From Apostichopus japonicus (lineage: Eukaryota > Echinodermata > Holothuroidea > Aspidochirotida > Stichopodidae): 20,000 nucleotides of DNA. The notes under the pieces were generated by a model. It was given only the letters and a program-made list of their open reading frames with translations, was not told the DNA's origin and ran no database searches. Positions 16,471 to 20,000 of this stretch are shown here, piece by piece. Location: assembly GCF_037975245.1 (NCBI RefSeq), contig NC_092576.1, forward strand, positions 10,563,611 to 10,583,610, written 5' to 3'. The number at the start of each line of letters is the position of its first letter. Positions within the stretch are counted from its first letter, which is position 1. The translations under genes were made by a program, and so were the position numbers.

Positions 16471-17253
16471 ATGGTGAGAGGTAGACCCAAAGGAAGCAAA
16501 AATAAGCCAAAGGTAACTTCAACTAGGCCTACAGTAAGCGACATGGCTAGTAAAAGGCCTACCATGCTAAGTCAACGCAGTAGACAACGTGGTTCGAGCT
16601 CTGAATCAGAGACGACGCCCAGCTGGAAAGAGGCATTTGAAACATTTAAGTTGTCATTACGTAACGATTTCGAAAAAAGCATTGGCATGCTGGAAAGCAA
16701 CCTTGAAAAAGCTATTGAATCCTTATCTGAACGCGTGGAGGAGATAGAGAAAAGAGACGAGGATTATACAAATCGCTTCTTAGGAATTTCTAAAGCTCTA
16801 GAGAAGGCCAACGTCACCATCAATGAAAATGCCGAATGTATTAACAATCTTGAGCGGCATTCGAGGAGGAACAACTTCAGAGTCGTGGGAATCAAAAGAA
16901 CTGAAAACGAGAATTGTTCGACTATTTTACAAGAAAAGGTCCTTTCAAAGTTTCCAAATGGCCACGAGATACGTATTGAGAGATGCCATCGGGATGGACG
17001 GGGTGTCGGAGATAAACCGCCTCATATATTAGCGAGATGTCTGTCCTTTCAGGATAAGATTATGATAATGAAGTCGTGGAGAACTCACCTGAAGGATCAA
17101 CAATTTTTTATTGTAGACGATCTTACGAGGCTGGATCTAAAGGAGAAAAAAGCCCGATCGGCTAAGGTGAAGGAACTGTATTCAACTGGAACAAAACTAC
17201 GATTCGTGGCGGGGAAGTGGCGGGATGCTCGGGGGAAACCGTACCCTTTTTGA
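16471..17253 (+). CDS. LINE ORF1 protein (L1 ORF1p-like RNA-binding chaperone) with N-terminal AT-hook-like motif
   Basis: 260 residues, ATG at 16471, TGA at 17251-17253. Residues 2-14 read VRGRPKGSKNKPK, an AT-hook-like core (RGRP with flanking basic residues). Residues 15-50 are Ser/Arg/Thr-rich. Residues about 52-128 form a heptad-rich coiled coil. From 127 the typical ORF1p RRM entry LERHSRRNNFRVVGI appears, with IERCHRDGR at 169-177. The C-terminal domain contains FIVDDLTRLDLKEK (203-216) and LRFVAGKWR (233-241). ORF1p of L1 trimerises through its coiled coil and coats LINE RNA as a nucleic-acid chaperone. The protein is shorter than mammalian ORF1p (about 340 residues). The AT-hook reading is a motif-level inference. 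Confidence 0.85.
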   Translation: MVRGRPKGSKNKPKVTSTRPTVSDMASKRPTMLSQRSRQRGSSSESETTPSWKEAFETFKLSLRNDFEKSIGMLESNLEKAIESLSERVEEIEKRDEDYTNRFLGISKALEKANVTINENAECINNLERHSRRNNFRVVGIKRTENENCSTILQEKVLSKFPNGHEIRIERCHRDGRGVGDKPPHILARCLSFQDKIMIMKSWRTHLKDQQFFIVDDLTRLDLKEKKARSAKVKELYSTGTKLRFVAGKWRDARGKPYPF

Positions 17254-17558
17254 ATAAAAAACAACGTCGTGGAATCCACTAGTGAACTTTACAGATGTTC
17301 TGTAACTCATTAAACTAACATCTGGACCATATTTAATTGTTTTTTTTTTTCTGACGAGTTTTCTAAATTGATCCCTTTACTTTATATGGAATGTTCGATT
17401 GTTAAGTCAAGGTTAGTCCTCATTCCTTTTTTCTCGAGTGCAAACAAAGCACTCTCTTTTGTGTTGTATTGTTGTTGTTGCTGTTTTTGTCTTTGATAGT
17501 TTGTCTGTGTGTTTTGCTTTAGTTTGTTTTGTGTTTGGTTTTTTCTTTAGTCCTTAAA
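17254..17558 (+). other. ORF1-ORF2 spacer of the LINE
   Basis: 305 bp, T-rich on the coding strand with a run of 12 T near 17340-17351 and TTGTTG repeats near 17468-17480. It has no ORF of its own. It is longer than the roughly 60-bp spacer of human L1. ORF2 must be translated by reinitiation, internal entry or similar; no specific signal is seen. Confidence 0.7.
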
Positions 17559-20000
17559 ATGCATGATATCATCTCTGTTTGTACCTTTAATGCTCGTGGT
17601 TTAAATGATTTAAAAAATAGGCGTAAGGTGTTTACTTGGCTACATAACCAAAAGTTCTCTATTTCTTTAATTCAAGAAACACATTGCATTGACGCTTCTA
17701 CAAGTTTTTGGAGTAATGAATGGGGTGGAAAGGCCTTTTTTTCTTGTGGATCTGTAAGAAGCGCTGGGTGTGCTATACTGTTTAATCCTTCCCTTAGCCT
17801 AGCAGTTGTTAAGCATTTGTCAGATTGCAACGGCCGCTACATTATTATTGATATTGTTATTAATGACACAGTTTATACTATTGTTAATGTTTATGCCCCC
17901 AATAGGGACGATCCGTCTTTTTTTAGCAACATATATAGGTGTCTAGCGTCCAATTTTACTTGCATAAACATTATATGGGGTGGTGATTTTAACTTAGTTC
18001 TGGACCTAGATCTCGACAAGACAGGGGGCACAAAAAGAACAAATTTTAGAGCGAGAGAGATACTCTTTGAATGCATACAGGGACTTAATTTAGTTGATGT
18101 ATTTAGGGAGAGGAACCCAAAGAAGTACCTTTTCACATGGTTTTCCAATATTATTGATGGCCTTAGTTGTAGGTTAGATTTTTTTCTGGTGTCAACCAAC
18201 TTGCTAGCTTTGTGTAACGACTGTTATACTTTATCGACCATTCAGTCTGATCATAATGCGGTAATTTTTAAGATGCGTGCTTCGACTTTTAAGAGAGGCG
18301 GGGGGTTTTGGAAATTAAACACTTCCCTATTGAAAGAAGCAGATTTCGTAGAAGGAATTCGTAAGTTAGTTTCTGGTGCCTTGGCAGAATGGGATTTAGA
18401 TGCAACTAATCCACAGCATTTTTGGGAATATTTAAAATTCCTCATTCGTTCCTGGTCCATGAAATATTCTAAAGAAAAGTCTCGTCTTGTGAGGGAGAGG
18501 GAAAAAACGTTACAAAAATGTATTGTTTCATTAGAAACTGAATACAATTTCAACCCCACTCCGTCCCTTAAACTACAAATTTCAAACGCTAAGCACAGCC
18601 TTGACGACATTTACGAGGGCAAAATTGATGGTATTATTATTCGCTCTAGAGCGAGATGGGTTGAACAAGGTGAACGGAATACTCAATACTTTCTAAATTT
18701 AGAGAAGCGAAACAGTGAGCGCAAGTCAATTAAAATTCTAGTTGATGACAATGGGACTGAGTTTACCGATCTCCACGCAATTCTAAACGTTGAGAGAATT
18801 TTTTACGAAAATTTATATGCTACTTGTAATGATGCTTGCTTGGATAATACTTTTACTGAGTCGCTTCATATTACGGGTTTGAACGACGATTCAAGAAATA
18901 ATTGTGAAGGTGCCTTAACTGAAGAGGAATGTTGGAATGCACTTAAGAGTATGGCTTCTGGTAAGGTGCCTGGCAGCGATGGTCTGCCAGCTGAATTTTA
19001 TAGATTTTTTTGGCCAGAAATTAAGTCTTTCGTTGTTATGTCGCTGAACTCGGGATATCTGATAAGTAAACTTTCTTCGGAGCAAGGCAGAGCTGTTATT
19101 ACTTTACTTCCTAAAGATGGTAAAGACATTAAGAAAATTAGTAATTGGAGGCCAATCTCACTTTTAAATGTAGACTACAAAATTGCTGCTTCTTGTATTT
19201 CTGCAAGACTCAAAGAGGTCTTGCCGCATGTTATCCATCATGATCAAACCGGCTTCCTTAAAAACCGATATATAGGAGAAAATATTCGACTGATCCTAGA
19301 TGTTATACAGTATGCACAGGATAAAAATGTGCCAGGTTACATTCTCTTCGTTGACTTTGAAAAAGCTTTCGACAGTGTTAATTGGAAGTTTTTGTACCAT
19401 ACACTTCAACTTTTCAATTTTGGGGATAGCATTATTCGTTGGGTTAAGACCTTTTATGCAAATTGTACGGCTTGCGTTTTGAATAACGGGGTTTCCTCTG
19501 GCTTTTTTCCTGTTAAAAGGGGGATGCGCCAAGGTTGCCCCTTAAGCCCATACCTTTTTGTGTTGTGTGCAGAAATTTTGGCTTTGAAATTACGAGCTGA
19601 CCGTATGTATGTCGGTTTTCCAGTAGGCAATGTTAACATTAAAGTGTCTATGTATGCTGATGACACAACTATTTTTCTGGACAATATCGATCGTTCTTTA
19701 CAGAGAGTTGTTGAGATACTAACAGAGTTTAAACAAGCTTCTGGTCTGAAGATCAACTTCGAAAAGTCTAACATTCTTCCTATCGGCGATAATAATGAGA
19801 ATGGTAATGGTCAGAGTGCTTATAATATTCCCTTTACAGATGGTCCTATTAAGGTTCTTGGTATTACACTTACGAATAATAGAAGTGACCTCTTTCCCTT
19901 AAACTATTTGCCAAAACTTTCACGTTTGAAAAGTGTCCTAAATATGTGGTCTCCTCGTGATCTGACTCCCTATGGTAAAATTGTTATCATAAAGAGTTTT
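17559..20000 (+). CDS. LINE ORF2 protein: APE-type endonuclease and reverse transcriptase (3'-partial)
   Basis: ATG at 17559 is the first after an in-frame TAG at 17520; 814 codons stay open to the last base. Endonuclease residues: N11 (FNARGL), E40 (QETH), Y112 (NVYAPN), D143 and N145 (GGDFN), D207 (RLDF), and S230-D231-H232. These match the catalytic set of L1 APE nucleases. Reverse transcriptase: GKVPGSDGLPAEFY (from 468), NWRPISLLN (from 529), motif A FVDFEKAFDS with D599, RQGCPLSPYLF (from 657), and the YADD box 699-702 with both catalytic Asp. The protein nicks target DNA and primes reverse transcription there. It ends in LTPYGKIVIIKSF, after the RT palm, so the C-terminal cysteine-rich region is off the window. 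All visible catalytic residues are intact. The clade is L1 or Tx1-like; phylogeny would decide. Confidence 0.93.
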   Translation, partial: MHDIISVCTFNARGLNDLKNRRKVFTWLHNQKFSISLIQETHCIDASTSFWSNEWGGKAFFSCGSVRSAGCAILFNPSLSLAVVKHLSDCNGRYIIIDIVINDTVYTIVNVYAPNRDDPSFFSNIYRCLASNFTCINIIWGGDFNLVLDLDLDKTGGTKRTNFRAREILFECIQGLNLVDVFRERNPKKYLFTWFSNIIDGLSCRLDFFLVSTNLLALCNDCYTLSTIQSDHNAVIFKMRASTFKRGGGFWKLNTSLLKEADFVEGIRKLVSGALAEWDLDATNPQHFWEYLKFLIRSWSMKYSKEKSRLVREREKTLQKCIVSLETEYNFNPTPSLKLQISNAKHSLDDIYEGKIDGIIIRSRARWVEQGERNTQYFLNLEKRNSERKSIKILVDDNGTEFTDLHAILNVERIFYENLYATCNDACLDNTFTESLHITGLNDDSRNNCEGALTEEECWNALKSMASGKVPGSDGLPAEFYRFFWPEIKSFVVMSLNSGYLISKLSSEQGRAVITLLPKDGKDIKKISNWRPISLLNVDYKIAASCISARLKEVLPHVIHHDQTGFLKNRYIGENIRLILDVIQYAQDKNVPGYILFVDFEKAFDSVNWKFLYHTLQLFNFGDSIIRWVKTFYANCTACVLNNGVSSGFFPVKRGMRQGCPLSPYLFVLCAEILALKLRADRMYVGFPVGNVNIKVSMYADDTTIFLDNIDRSLQRVVEILTEFKQASGLKINFEKSNILPIGDNNENGNGQSAYNIPFTDGPIKVLGITLTNNRSDLFPLNYLPKLSRLKSVLNMWSPRDLTPYGKIVIIKSF

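Larger units (their letters stand above)
16310..20000 (+). mobile_element. L1/Tx1-type non-LTR retrotransposon (LINE), 3'-partial at window edge
   Basis: The order is: about 160 bp of 5' UTR, ORF1 (16471-17253), a 305-bp spacer, and ORF2 (17559 to beyond 20000). ORF1 has an L1 ORF1p-type RNA-binding protein, and ORF2 has an APE endonuclease followed by reverse transcriptase. Both frames are free of stops and frameshifts. The 5' limit is taken as the end of the (ATT)n tract and is approximate. The 3' end, poly(A) and target duplication lie outside the window. Confidence 0.85.

Noticed and set aside
17891-18610. Minus-strand open frames within the LINE
   Set aside because: They are shadows of the intact ORF2 reading frame on the plus strand.

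Overview
This window looks like nuclear DNA from a marine invertebrate deuterostome, most likely an echinoderm; I cannot name the species. The evidence is spliced gene structure (a death-effector-domain exon with acceptor and donor sites), AT-rich non-coding DNA with long homopolymer and microsatellite tracts, and many transposon relics. One relic is a Ty3/gypsy fragment with the integrase-before-RT order of Gmr1-type elements, which are known from deuterostomes. There is no sign of bacterial gene organisation.

Layout. 1-1191 is the 3' end of a TRIM-like gene (coiled coil, then a predicted beta-propeller), open to the left edge. 1192-2886 is AT-rich and has no recognisable gene. 2887-3687 is a hAT-type non-autonomous transposon with terminal inverted repeats and a degenerate 8-bp target duplication; it contains a 115-bp foldback. 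4538-4930 is a degenerate 21-bp minisatellite built on GATATC. 5111-5912 is a broken retrotransposon pol fragment that ends in a (TA)n tract. 6800-9735 holds diverged copies of an unknown repeat; one copy is split by a 447-bp retroposon-like insertion (7059-7505) with a 12-bp target duplication, 43-bp inverted repeats and a hammerhead-ribozyme-like motif. A 109-bp duplication lies at 7929-8146. 9740-12900 is mostly repeats, including a LINE-like 3' tail, a second hAT-like element (10566-11501) and three compact, perfectly paired palindromes. 13722-14025 is a coding exon with a death effector domain. A likely third hAT-like element sits 28 bp into the following intron, followed by a 15-bp minisatellite, AT-rich degenerate repeats, a possible transposase relic, a two-unit 134-bp repeat and a (ATT)n tract. 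From about 16310 to the right edge is an L1/Tx1-type LINE with an intact ORF1 and an ORF2 still open at base 20000.

Two host genes are supported: the TRIM-like gene and the death-effector-domain gene. Both families are often linked to innate immunity or cell death, but nothing in the sequence shows that they work together. The rest is mainly a layered record of transposition. The most notable points are the AT-hook-like N terminus of the LINE ORF1 protein, the hammerhead-like motif inside a datable insertion, and the Gmr1-order pol relic.
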